The notes below the pieces were generated by a model, which saw only the letters and a list, made by a program, of their open reading frames with translations, had not been told where the DNA came from and searched no databases. Below, piece after piece: positions 52,601 through 62,085 of a DNA stretch of 64,000 nucleotides. The position numbers and the translations under genes are program-made. Numbering within the stretch: the first letter of the stretch is position 1; every line of letters begins with the position of its first letter. This stretch comes from Marisa cornuarietis (Eukaryota; Mollusca; Gastropoda; Architaenioglossa; Ampullariidae): positions 372,001 to 436,000 of the forward strand of contig SMMW01000622.1 of the NCBI GenBank assembly GCA_004794655.1, in the 5' to 3' direction.

Positions 52601-52950
52601 CAATACCACCACGTGTAGGGCGGGGGAAAGATTTCAGGCAGTAGCCCACTGGAGTAAGATCGACACACACGCTCTCGTCGCCATGCTGTTTAAGCCACGT
52701 CTCAGTGATGATGAAAATATCAAGGCGGCGGTCTATGACAAATTCTACGATTTCAACTCGCTTCAGTGACTGTTGTGCAGACGATACAGACTGGGCGTTG
52801 AAAAGCCCAACGTGGAGGCGAGTGTTCAGTTGCCGTGTGCGGGAAACTTGGCAGTCTCCTGTTCTCAGACGACCATGTTGGTTTGGTGTAAAGTTATTCG
52901 ACCCAACTGGTTCACTCTCATCACGTCCACGCTGATGCTGATGCTGCTGT
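49700..52950 (-). mobile_element. L2-like LINE (L2-A), nearly intact, inserted in RTE-3
   Basis: About 3.25 kb between GATAT at 49695-49699 and 52951-52955. It carries an endonuclease, a pre-RT region and an open RT, and ends in a 3' UTR (gagtgtgaatatgcgctata) with an ATT tail at 49700-49711. Damage is light: a frameshift near 52155 and a TGA near 51890 in the pre-RT region where the family has Arg or Gln. This is the youngest-looking L2-A copy of the window. Confidence 0.9.
49966..51720 (-). CDS. L2-A reverse transcriptase (intact 584-codon frame)
   Basis: Open from MTGSRTATPLPTAYPASLLP to FKSALKTHLFLEHYS. RT motifs in order: LNNYRPVSNLSFLSKIIEKI, HLLPQAQSAYRPFHSTETTL, LLDLSAAFDAIDHSLLLHRL (palm A Asp), FCGVLQGSVLGPVLFILYTK (palm B), HQSYADDTQLYCS (catalytic YADD near 50.82 kb, about residue 300), NKLKLNDDKTEALLC and the thumb DYCNSLLAGCPVYLIQRLQR. 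No RNase H, as usual for L2/CR1. The M at 51720 is only the first ATG after an upstream stop; the real ORF2 begins in the endonuclease. Confidence 0.92.
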   Translation of the reverse strand: MTGSRTATPLPTAYPASLLPQVFSDYFTSKISDIRSSSDLVSALDSISFDALPGCSMTKFLPVSETDVKAVILKAKPTTCELDPMPTSLLLECLDTLLPAITNIVNVSLSSGVFPSLFKNVVERPLLKKSTLDVIVLNNYRPVSNLSFLSKIIEKIVLTQLWAYLQKHHLLPQAQSAYRPFHSTETTLIKVTTDILSALGSGDVSPLILLDLSAAFDAIDHSLLLHRLHTLYRISGPALSWFNSYLTDRTQTVLVDGQISRPASLFCGVLQGSVLGPVLFILYTKPLSSCIRSHQVSHQSYADDTQLYCSTPPAESHSAISSLEACISDVKGWMVKNKLKLNDDKTEALLCHRRRHQPSLVSLPNHIKVGDSNITFTSSVRNLGFIVTDDMTLDRHVAAVCRSAYYELRKISAIRHFLSIRVTNTLVCAFVLSRLDYCNSLLAGCPVYLIQRLQRVQNSAARLVLRARKRDHVTPLLRFLHWVPIRSRIQYKLSVLCFNFFAGSCPDYFSELLIPYSPSRQLRSSSDNRILTVPVTRTTTYGHRIIGYCAAKQWNSLPFHIRHLPTIESFKSALKTHLFLEHYS

Positions 52951-52973
52951 GATATCTGGCGAGGAGCTGCCAT
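52152..52973 (-). CDS. L2-A apurinic-like endonuclease, start codon borrowed from RTE-3
   Basis: 273 codons. EN motifs: LHVGLFNAQSVSS (Asn), IFIITETWLK (Glu), GGIAIIYRSS, LLCIYRPPPSS, AILLRDVNVHFD (GD.N reads RDVN), HILDWVMHRPDD and SDHY at the end. The first codons (MAAPRQISQ) lie in the flanking RTE-3 relic, whose own frame there reads YLGATLSKDGSSSPD, so the ATG of this ORF is provided by the target. The frame ends at 52152 in a stop just after SDHY, caused by a frameshift. Confidence 0.85.
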   Translation of the reverse strand: MAAPRQISQQHQHQRGRDESEPVGSNNFTPNQHGRLRTGDCQVSRTRQLNTRLHVGLFNAQSVSSAQQSLKRVEIVEFVIDRRLDIFIITETWLKQHGDESVCVDLTPVGYCLKSFPRPTRGGIAIIYRSSLAKYLSFTTAVSFPHTSFEFVQVSSSAPHCSMHLLCIYRPPPSSRNKLTASTFFSEFHDLLDYSNALIGPAILLRDVNVHFDNISHPDTVKLSEMLHTFHFVQSVSQPTHKRDHILDWVMHRPDDHLVQSVDVSHDLSSDHY

Positions 52974-53000
52974 CCTTGGAGAGGGTGGCGCCCAAGTATC
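52951..53000 (-). mobile_element. RTE-3 relic, upstream piece
   Basis: Minus strand YLGATLSKDGSS, which continues into the IRIATATAAMGRL part at 49694 if the L2-A insertion is removed. The start beyond ~53000 is lost. Confidence 0.7.
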
Positions 53001-53184
53001 TGCTGTGTGATGTTACTTATTTTTGTGTGTTAACAGATTTTACACAGGGTTTGCCTATTGTCTGTGAAGGAGGGTATGAGCTTTTGAGGCACAGCTCTTG
53101 ATTCCTGACTTTTGATTGCTTTTTCTGCTGTTGTATATCCCATGCATGACTGTATGTTCTAAAGTATTTTCATGGACTGATTCA

Positions 53185-53994
53185 TTACAAAAAAAGAAAA
53201 TCCAGTATTACCTCCCTATTAAAAGTAGTTAAAATACAGTACAACTTCCATAACTTAAACTTCTTCGGTGGAACAGGTTCCTCTTCTTCTTGCTCTTCCT
53301 TATGCTGCATATCTTTAGAGGCCATCAAATCTTTGTAAGTTAGCTCCTCAGAGTGTGATGCAAACAGCTCTTCAAAGTCTTCTTCCTCCATGTCCAGCTG
53401 AAGTTTTTCACTAATATCAACAAGGCTGATGACAATCTCTTTTGCATCCTCTTCCAGACTGAAGCTCTCAAAGTTGTTTACGAATTGTGGACATAAAGCC
53501 TTCAACACACTGTTCATATTTTTAATTGTAACCTCATTCCACACAGCATCAATATTTTTGATCCTGTTGTACGCTGTCCAAAAGTCCTGTACGCTGACAC
53601 CTGAGTCATTCAATTGGTTCAACGCTTTGCTGTAGGTCTGACAGTAGAATTTCTTTAAATTGGCTATTACACCTTGATCCATAGGTTGAAGAAGTGTAGT
53701 TGTATTAGGGGGTAGGTACCAATCTGCACACCAGGTTGGGAATCATCTAAGTGAGTACCAAATCAGATCGTAACACCACCGAGTGTGTTATGAAATTGAC
53801 ACTGTGGGGTAGGGGCTGTTGGTATGCAGACGTTGGAAGCTGTGCTCCGCGTGGGTTGTTGCAAGGCAGAAGGTGCGGGACTCAAAATTCAGACCCGCGG
53901 AAGTATGCAAGAAATAATTTTAACTACAAGGCATCTGTTCGTATATCCAAAGGTTTGTAACTCTAATGTTCGTAAGTAGGGTGGCATCTGTATT
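53185..53994 (-). mobile_element. Tigger/pogo transposon, internally deleted
   Basis: The minus strand encodes the C-terminal part of a DDE_1 transposase: YLPPNTTTLLQPMDQGVIAN, WTAYNRIKNIDAVWNEVTIK and an acidic tail with EEEQE repeats and a KKFKLWK end. A right end reads gtgttc-like pogo terminal sequence (cgtaagtagggtggcatctg near 53970-53989). The N-terminal DNA-binding domain and first catalytic Asp are missing and the left inverted end was not found. It is non-autonomous. Confidence 0.8.
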
Positions 53995-54214
53995 GTTTAT
54001 TGGTGTTTTGCAGAATAAATCCAGTGATGACTGCAAGTGAGTGATAATACTTTTATGTGCTAATTATGAATTATCTGAATTATAAATTATGATTCCAATC
54101 AAATACTGACATAGGTGTTTAAATCCCACTACATAAGCTAATCCTTGTGTTATTACTTGCTTTATTTCATTTATTTGCCCTGTTTATTCATTTACTTTTG
54201 ATGTCTTATCTGTG

Positions 54215-54440
54215 TATTGTCAGATGAAGAACAGAGTAGTCTGGCTGGAATGTAGGGGAAGAGAAAATGAGAGAAATAGTCAGGGCAGGAGCCTGTAGAG
54301 AAATTAAAAAAGCACAGACAGTTTGTACTGAATGTGAGAACAGATGAGTAGCCCATTCAGAAAATGGAGAGGAGGAGGAGTGACATGGTCCAGTTTACTA
54401 GCTCTAAGCACATATGTGCAGCAGAAGTCTGTACTTTCAG
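54215..54440 (-). mobile_element. L2-A fragment
   Basis: Minus-strand match to the thumb region of the L2-A copy (parallel to 50150-50355: gtcagggcaggagcc, cagacagtttgtactg, gtgacatggtcc), without open frames. Confidence 0.75.
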
Positions 54441-54800
54441 GAGTTAGGGCAATGCATGACCAGCCAACTGATTCGTGTGGGCCACATCAACCTCCTGTCT
54501 TGGAAAAGTCCAGCCCAAAGATGTGTGTTGGTATAATGGGCCAAACCCCGTCAGGAACCTCAACCTCCAGAATCCTATCCAACATGGGTCACCCTACACA
54601 GTAAGTGCAGGGGGCCTAAAGGAGGCCATGGAGAAAAGAGACCAATGGGAAAGAGGGTAACAAGAGAAAGATCAGGATTGACAGAAGACACCAAATCTAA
54701 AACTGTAGGATAAAAAAGGAAATGTTTGTTGGAAAAGAGTACAAGTGAAAGGACTGGTAAGAAAGAAAATAGCAGAGGAGAAAAGGGTAGGGCAGCTCAG
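54440..54800 (+). repeat. Dispersed repeat, copy 2 (pairs with 26090-26600)
   Basis: Same ordered blocks as copy 1, starting gggcaatgcatgaccagcca and ending around ggcctaaaggaggcc and agagaccaatggg. The A/G-rich end looks like a run-out of the repeat. Confidence 0.6.
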
Positions 54801-55155
54801 TCAATCAACCAGAGAAGCCAGACCCATGTGGGCTCAATTTGAGAATGGGACTGGCAGGGGAATTTGACTTTTAGAGCATTGAGGATGTTGTCACTGAAGC
54901 CTGGATGTTTGAGCCAGTGTGAGACCATAGTCCTTGGGCCGGTACCCCTGTTTGACAAGTGACTGACAGACCCACCACAAAGCCATTTGGGTAAGTGTGC
55001 AATTTTCCCAGCACTGGGTCTGGAATAGTTCTGATCAGTGATTGCGTTTAGGTGAGAGCAAGCCAGTTTTGCCAGGACTGGAATGTTTCATAACGACTGT
55101 TAGTTAGAAAGTTTTATCTCTTTGTTGGGGAATACTTTCAATTAATCATGTTTAA
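54801..55155. other. Unassigned sequence
   Basis: No coding or repeat match recognised before the RTE-1b insertion. Confidence 0.35.
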
Positions 55156-55399
55156 TAGCTTCAACCCCCGTGGGACCCCGGGGTATGCTTGCCTAGCGAG
55201 CATTGTAAGAATAGGGTCCCTGCTGTCCAGCCAGGCATGTCGTAAGAGGCGACTAAGGTGGACACCTCACCTAGAGGTAAATTAGGTTGTGGTAGGGCTA
55301 ACAACCCCACCATGTAAAAAATAGCAAGTTACAGAAACCAAAACCAGAGTACTCATTACGGATGGCGAAGGTAATGAAACACACCAGGGAACTGGACTT

Positions 55400-56421
55400 A
55401 TGACGGACGACAGTCAAACCCATGAGGGAGCTGGTGCCTCGATGGTGGATTTACTGAAGCCGAAGCAGAAGTTGAGGGTGGGGTGCTGGAACGTCCAGAC
55501 CTTGTATCAGACTGGCAGGTTGCCCCAACTAGTCAAGGAGTTTGACAAGTACAACTTGGACATCCTGGGAGTCAGCGAGGTCAGATGGACCGGCACGGGA
55601 AAGAGAAGACTATCATCAGGACATACTATCTTGTTCTCAGGAAGTTCAGACAACCAACACTCTGAAGAAGTAGCACTACTCCTCAATAGGAAAACTGAAA
55701 AGACACTGCTGGAATGGAAGCCTTATGGACCCAGGCTTCTGAGAGCAAGATTCCATTCAAAGTACACCAAGCTGACAGTGCTAGTTTGCTATGCACCAAC
55801 AGAAAACTCCGAGGCAGAAGACAAGGATGCTTTTACGATCAGCTCCAGGCAGCCATGGAGAGTGTCCGAGCCCATGATTTGTTGCTCATCGCCGGCGACT
55901 TCAATGCCAAGGTGGGAAGTGACAACACCTGCAGGGAGCATATCATGGGCAAGCATGGAATTGGAACCATCAATGACAACGGAGAGAGACTGGCAGACTT
56001 TTGTGAAGAAAACAATCTACTGATTGGAGGCACACTCTTCCAACACAAAGACATCCACAAGTCAACGTGGACATCACCAGACGGGATCACAAAAAACCAG
56101 ATAGACCATGTCATCATCAACCGAAGATGGAGGAGCTCACTTCAAGATGTCAGAGCCTACAGAGGAGCAGACGTTGCCAGTGACCACACTCTTGTGATAG
56201 CCGCAGTTTCTCTGAGGCTACGTCGATCGCGAGGAAAACAGGCATGTCAGCAGAGAGTGGACTCCGGCAGACTGAAGGACCCAGCCACCAAATGTGCCTT
56301 TGTAGTGGAAGTAAAGAACAGGTTCCAGGCACTAGGGGACCAACAGGAGATGACCTTAGAGGACTTCAATCGAGTCTTACAGGAAACATCCTCTTCATCC
56401 TGGCCATGGACTGGATTATGA
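55400..56421 (+). CDS. RTE-1b endonuclease (frameshifted)
   Basis: Two overlapping frames. The first holds LRVGCWNVQTLYQTGRLPQL, DILGVSEVRWTG and LTVLVCYAPTENSEAEDK; after a frameshift near 55835 the second holds LLLIAGDFNAKVGSDNT, IDHVIINRRW and SDHTLVIAAVS. All EN catalytic motifs are present. The frame ends at the internal deletion. The likely start is the ATG at 55400, shared in position with RTE-1a. Confidence 0.85.
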
Positions 56422-56670
56422 AGAATTCCACCGACAGAAAGAGGAGAGGGATTAAATGGACCATGACTATGACAGCAACAACAATGCTGGAAGACTTGGA
56501 CTTTGCTGATGACATTGCGCTGTTGTCACACCGCCACCAAGACATGCAGGAGAAAACAAATGCCTTCTCAGAAACAGCTGGAAACCTTGGCTTGAAGGTC
56601 AGCGCAAAGAAAACAAAAAGTATGAGAGTGAATGCCAGAGTCCAAGAAAACATCAAACTAAATGGAGAAG
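56388..56670 (+). CDS. RTE-1b RT palm fragment
   Basis: Begins at the deletion joint with ILFILAMDWIMKNST, then LEDLDFADDIALLSHRHQDM (catalytic FADD kept) and LKVSAKKTKSMRVNARVQEN. It stops at the RTE-2 target site within the NGEEIEEVDSF codons. Confidence 0.85.
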
Positions 56671-59297
56671 GACTGGTCATGCTATGCACCTACCAACGCA
56701 GCAAAAGAAGAGGAGAAGGAGGACTTTTACAACTCCCTACAAGCGCTGGTTGATCGTACTCCAAGACGAGACCTGAAGATCATCATGGGCGACATGAATG
56801 CCAAAGTTGGAGATGACAACACGGACAAAGAACACATAATGGGAAAGCACGGTGTGGGCAACTGCAATGAGAATGGTGAGCTGTTCACAGACTTCTGCTT
56901 TTTCAACGACCTTGTAATCGGAGGCACAAGTCTTTCCTCACAAAACCATTCACAAGACCACCTGGACTTCACCAGATGGAAATACAGAAAACCAGATCGA
57001 TCACATCACCATCGATCGACAGTTTAGAAGAAGTCTGCTGGACATCAGAGTAAAGCGAGGTGCAGATGCAGTCACAGACCACCATCTACTTGTGGCAACC
57101 ATGAAGATAAAGCTGAGGTCCTTCCATGACTCATCGGACAGACCGCACCACAAATTCAACGTGCAGTTCCTCAGAAATCGGAATAAACAAGAAGAGTTCA
57201 ACTGCGAAGTAAAAAACAGGTTTGCGGCACTGGAAGGACTCTTGGAAGAAACAGTGACCAACCACTGGACAAGAATACAAGAGACCTGGAAAACTTCCTG
57301 CACACACGTTCTGGGGAAGAAAGGAAAACAGCATAAGGAATGGCTGAATATAAAGACCTGGCAAAAAATAGAGGAAAGGAAAGAGCTGAAGCAGAAGATC
57401 AACCAATGTCAAGACCAGCAGGAAAAAGAAGAACTCAGAGCAAAATACTGGGAGATAAACAGAGAAGTAAAAAAGAGCGCAAGAGATGACAAGAGGCAGT
57501 TCACACACAAGATGGCAGAAGAGGCAGAACAAGCAGCTGGGCAAAATAACACAAAGAGACTATATGAAATTACAAGAATTCTGGCAGGAAGAAAAAACAC
57601 CAATGCTTGCAGACCAACAAAGGATAAGAATGGCAGCGCCATCACCGGAGATGCAGAAACAAGATCACACTGGGTGGAACATTTTGATGAAATACTTAAC
57701 CGACCATCACCAACAACCACCTTGGACATTCCCCCAGCTGCCGAACAGCTTCAAGTAAACACCAGCCCACCAACCAAGGCAGAAATCATCAAAGCCATCA
57801 AGTCCTTGAAGTCTGGCAAGGCGGCAGGCCCAGATGGCATTCCTGCTGAAGCACTAAAGGCAGATCCAACAGCCGCAGCAGAGATGTTACACCCACTGCT
57901 GAAGAAAATTTGGGAACAGGAACAAGTTCCAGCAGACTGGAAGCTTGGCTACCTAGTAAAGCTACCCAAAAAAGGCGACCTTACACAATGCAGCAATTGG
58001 CGTGGGATTATGCTGTTGTCCACTCCTAGCAAGGTGTTGACCAGAATCATCCTGGAGAGACTAAAAAATGCCCTAGACAAGAGACTGCGGCAAGAACAGG
58101 CAGGCTTTCGGCAGGGAAAATCATGCATAGACCAAATCGCTACACTACGAAATATTATTGAACAGTCCATTGAATGGCAAGAACCACTATACATAACCTT
58201 TGTGGATTTTGAGAAAGCCTTTGACTCCGTAGACAGGGAAACCATCTGGAAACTGATGCAGCACTACGGATTTCCACCAAAGTTTATTGCCATCATCCAA
58301 CAGCTGTATGAGGACTCGAAATGCCAGGTGATCCACAACGGAAAGCTGACTGACCCCTTCACAGTGAGGACTGGAGTGAGGCAAGGTTGTATGCTCTCAC
58401 CGACAATCTTCCTGATCGTCATAGACTGGATCATGAGAAGAACAACCTCTAACAGTAACACGGGCATTCAGTGGACCTTCGCCAGGCAACTTGAAGACCT
58501 CGACTTTGCAGACGACATCAGCCTGCTGTCCCACAAACAACAACACGCACAAACAAAGCTCACTCGGCTCGCAGAAGAAGCAGCAATGACGGGCCTGACC
58601 ATCAACATCAAGAAAACGGAAGTAATGCGGGTCAACAACAAGCAAGAAGCCCCACTACAACTGCATGGGGAATGCATTACAGAGTCTGACCGTTTCACCT
58701 ACATTGGCAGCATAGTCAGCAAAAATGGAGGTTCAGATGAGGATGCAAGAAGCCGAACAAACAAAGCCAGGCTTGCATTCCACACCCTACGACCTATCTG
58801 GAACTCCAAAGCTCTATCTTTACACACCAAGATCCGCATCTTTAACACAAATGTAAAGGCAATACTTCTATATGGATCCGAGACATGGCGGGTGACAAAT
58901 GCCATTACTAACAAGATACAGACATTCGTCAACAGATGTCTGCGCCACATCCTCAACATCAGATGGCCTGATAAGATCTCCAATATAGACCTGTGGGAGA
59001 GAACCAATCAAAAACCTGCTAGCCAAGACATCAGGAAGCGGAAGTGGGGCTGGATTGGTCACACCTTACGAAAGCCAGCCGACAACTTAACAAGACAAGC
59101 TCTGGGCTGGAACCCACAGGGGAGGCGCAGGGCTGGGAGACCCAAAGAGACGTGGAGGAGATCAGTCCACAGAGAGGCAGAGACAGCTGGCATGACATGG
59201 TCCCAACTAGAAAGGAGTGCCCAGAACCGGGTCCGTTGGCGGGGTGTGGTTGCGGCCCTATGCTCCACTGGGAGCGTACAGGAATAATAAGAAGAAG
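56671..59297 (+). mobile_element. RTE-2: young 5'-truncated RTE-like LINE inside RTE-1b
   Basis: Bounded by the perfect 11-bp duplication aaatggagaag (56660-56670 and 59298-59308). Begins inside the endonuclease (SCYAPTNAAKEEEKEDFY) and ends just after two stop codons in a short taataagaagaag tail. Only one frameshift is visible (near 56940). It is a different family from RTE-1, although both encode the same type of protein. Confidence 0.93.
56941..59287 (+). CDS. RTE-2 endonuclease end and reverse transcriptase (open)
   Basis: The frame that contains the 731-codon ORF (first ATG 57092) is open from just after the frameshift near 56940. It has EN end (IDHITIDRQFRRSLLDIRVK, TDHHLLVATMK), charged linker, then RT: KSGKAAGPDGIPAEALK, LPKKGDLTQCSNWRGIMLLS, VDFEKAFDSVDRETIWKLMQ, GVRQGCMLSPTIFLIVIDWI, LEDLDFADDISLLSHKQQHA (FADD near 58.51 kb), FTYIGSIVSKNGGSD, LLYGSETWRV and WGWIGHTLRKPADNLTRQAL. 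All RT catalytic positions look intact; only the truncated 5' end prevents autonomy. Confidence 0.92.
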
Positions 59298-59917
59298 AAA
59301 TGGAGAAGAGATTGAGGAAGTTGACAGTTTTACCTATCTTGGGTCCAAGATTTCAAACACCGGGGATGCGGAGGTGGAGATTCGAGCCCGACTGGCAAAA
59401 GCCCGCCAGGCCTTCGCCCTTCAGGAGCACATGGAAGGCAAAAAACATCAGCCAGAAGACCAAACTGAGAAGCTTCAAGTCAAATGTGATCAGCACCCTC
59501 CTTTATGGATCAGAATCATGGAAGATGACCAAAAACATCGGTAACAGGCTTGACGTCTTCCAAAACAGATGCCTCAGGCGCATACTTAACATATTTTGGC
59601 CAAACACCATCACCAATGAAGAACTCCACCAAAGAACTGAAACCAAATCTATCACCACGCTGGCGTTGGCGATGGATTGGACATCTGCTTCGCCAGCAGA
59701 CAGCAGCCCTCTCCAGAATCGCCCTACGATGGACTCCAGACGGCCGAAGAAAACGAGGCCGCCCAAAGGAAACCTGGAGAAGAACAGTGGAAAGGGAGAT
59801 GAAAGGAAAGGGCTGGACATGGGGTCGCCTGGAGCAAGTTTCAGCCGATCGACATCAGTGGCGGGCTCTGGTTGAGGCCTTATGTGCAACTAGCACAAAG
59901 AGGATTGATTGATTGAT
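59298..59917 (+). CDS. RTE-1b RT C-terminal part
   Basis: Continues NGEEIEEVDSFTYLGSKISN after RTE-2; frameshift near 59420; then STWKAKNISQKTKLRSFKSN, SESWKMTKNIGNRLDVFQNR, a small deletion near 59660 and RWRWIGHLLRQQTAALSR to KGWTWGRLEQVSADRHQWRA and a stop at the TTGA tail. Confidence 0.85.
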
Positions 59918-60121
59918 TAGCTTCAAGGGAGCTTTGCACACCAGAGGCTTTAATTGGAGATAGACTTGGTGTTGGAGGGTAATCATGTCCATTGTTTAAA
60001 AATGTTAATCTGCTCTCTCCACAGGCTTTCTTTTGTTTTTCCTGCTTTGACTAGGTTTTCTCTTGATGCCATTTGTCCTTTACCATCCAGGCTGATGACA
60101 GGTTCCACCTGTCTGTCTGAA

Positions 60122-60229
60122 CAGTGGTGCAGACCAGTAGAGGTTCCACCAGCAATGAGAACAGTCAGCACATGGATGTCACACCACAAAGTGCACAGGA
60201 GGGAGCAAAAAGGAGAAAAGACTGAGTAA
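60122..60229 (+). CDS. Candidate last exon on the plus strand
   Basis: Behind tctgtctgaacag| (60109-60121 region) a frame reads VQTSRGSTSNENSQHMDVTP then QSAQEGAKRRKD to TGA. It looks like a disordered protein C-terminus. Another frame through the same stretch is also open (59954-60229), which weakens the call. An AATAAA occurs downstream at about 60671. Confidence 0.25.
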   Translation, partial: QWCRPVEVPPAMRTVSTWMSHHKVHRREQKGEKTE

Positions 60230-60239
60230 CAATGCTCCC

Positions 60240-60780
60240 CCTGTATTATGGTTTATTCTGCTAGAACGAACCAGAAGAAATCTTGTTTCCCGTTAGTTCT
60301 ACATCCCAGTGTGTGCGTGTGGTTGCACCTGTCAGGTGGCTTGGCTACCCATGTGCCTGACCATGCAGTCATTTTGTTCCTCTGTGTCTGTCTTTTCTCA
60401 TCCCCACGTGGAATATTTTTATTTTATATTTTTTTTAAAGCATAGCTGCATCACAGACATGCAAATGAAACCCTGCAATGGCGGACAGAAAACTTTAGAA
60501 TGAAACTGAGCTGAAAAGAAAAATCATCATGACCAAAAGTTTGCACTAACATTTCAAAATTGTATCTTCCAAAACCCCCCCCCCCCAAAACATGAGTCGC
60601 TACTATAAACTTGTGACTTCAGCAAAACGTCTTAATTAATGAAGCACATAATGAAACAACTGATGTGCTAATAAACAAAGAGAACGATGATCAAGCAGTT
60701 TTTCCAAATGTAGTTCATGTATTTTTTGTTATTTCTGCAGAAAGTCGTAATATAGGGAAAACAGATGCAGCCTATTTTAA
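60240..60780. other. Possible 3' UTR or intergenic sequence
   Basis: Contains a C10 run near 60575 and an AATAAA near 60671. No repeat family recognised. Confidence 0.3.
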
Positions 60781-61325
60781 ATATTTCTCACCAATCCTAT
60801 GCTTATGACACCCAGCTGTACTGCTTTACCCTATCAGATGAGTCTCTGTTTAACACCATCGAAATCTATATTGGTGAAATCACAGATTGGACGGCACAGA
60901 ACAAACTTAAACTTAATGACAAAGGTGCTTGAGTAGAAGCATCATCGACCCACCCAGATACGTCAAGGTGGGCAACACCTACATCATCTTCATGTTGTCC
61001 ATCTAAAATTTCAGATTCATAATTACTGCAGATATGACCCTTGATAGTTACTACAGCTGTCTGTCAGTCTGCCTATTATAAGCTCCATAAGATCAGAGCT
61101 ATCTGCCACATTCTCTCTATACACGTTGCCACAACTTTTGTCTGTGCATTTGTTCTATCTTGGCTTAATTATTGTAACTCCTTGCTTGCAGGCTGCCCTG
61201 CATAACTCCAAAAAGTACAAAACTCTGCTGTATGTCTGGTACTTAGAGATAGGAAATGTGACCATGCCACTTCTCTCTGTTTTCTGGACTGGTTACCCAT
61301 CCATTCTCATTTAGTACAATCTGTG
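60781..61325 (+). mobile_element. L2-A relic (RT palm to thumb)
   Basis: Plus strand pieces: YAYDTQLYCFT for YADDTQLYCST, TAQNKLKLND, SAYYKLHKIRAICHILSIHV, FVLSWLNYCNSLLAGCPA and LVLRDRKCDHAT. Several short deletions; no tail. Confidence 0.75.
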
Positions 61326-62085
61326 CTTTTAGTCTAGCTTGGAGCAGACCAGGGCACAATACAGGTCTGCCCCTGTAGAAAACGTATTTTCCACATTAAG
61401 TTTGCGTGGGAACCACTAACAGTCCACTGGTCAAGTTACCACCGCCACCGTTAATAGTCTGAAAGGATGGTCAAGGCGGGTGGCCATAAATCTTGACCAG
61501 TGTCACGCGGCCCGCCGACTTGAAAAGTTTAGTGTCTGCCAGTTTCCCGGAATCGGTCAACTTCAAAAGGGGACTGGAGACATGCCACACAGAGGCAGAA
61601 ACATCTTGGCCTCTGCTCGAGAAAAATATTCACTTTTCCGAACTGCACGTTGGCGAAAGGAGGTCTCGCAGAGACGTAAATTTGTATGTGTTGGAGATAT
61701 GCTGTTTTTGTGCTGGTAGTTTAAATTTAAATTCGTGAAGTGTAATTCGCTACAGAACTGTGGGTGACTCTTGGACTATGTGTATATCTGTAAGCATTGG
61801 ACTATCTCTATTTTATCTTAACTGTGAATGTGTGATGGAAACTGTTCACCAAGATGAGAGACTTACGGATTGGGTCCTGCAGCAGTGACGGCCAGGGAGC
61901 CAAGTTTGTCAAAATCCCTTTTGATAAATCTTTAGAATAAGTGTCATACTGATATATATGATTTACTTTACATGCTTTTCCTATGTTTAATTATATTCTA
62001 TTATTTTTACACTTATATGACTAGTTGCATTGATTGTGCGAATGCGTGTATGTGTGTTGCAATGAGGTGCTGCGTGAGAGTCAGT
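61326..62085. other. Mixed unassigned sequence
   Basis: A ~45-bp LINE-N scrap (tagcttggagcagaccaggg) lies at 61337-61380. From 61480 a plus-strand stretch is open in two frames to about 61720 without recognisable motifs. The rest is AT-rich. Confidence 0.3.

Larger units (their letters stand above)
55165..59917 (+). mobile_element. RTE-1b: RTE-like LINE with a nested RTE-2
   Basis: Flanked by the 9-bp duplication tagcttcaa (55156-55164 and 59918-59926). It starts at exactly the same base as RTE-1a (CCCCCGTGGGACCCCGGGGT) and ends in three TTGA-type repeats. Endonuclease lies at 55470-56390. At about 56390 an internal deletion jumps to the RT palm (LFILAMDWIMKNST). The RT runs to 56670, is split by RTE-2, and resumes at 59298. 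Confidence 0.9.

Noticed and set aside
59954..60229. 91-codon plus-strand frame as a gene
   Set aside because: No motif; the stretch is better explained as a shadow of the candidate last exon or as chance.
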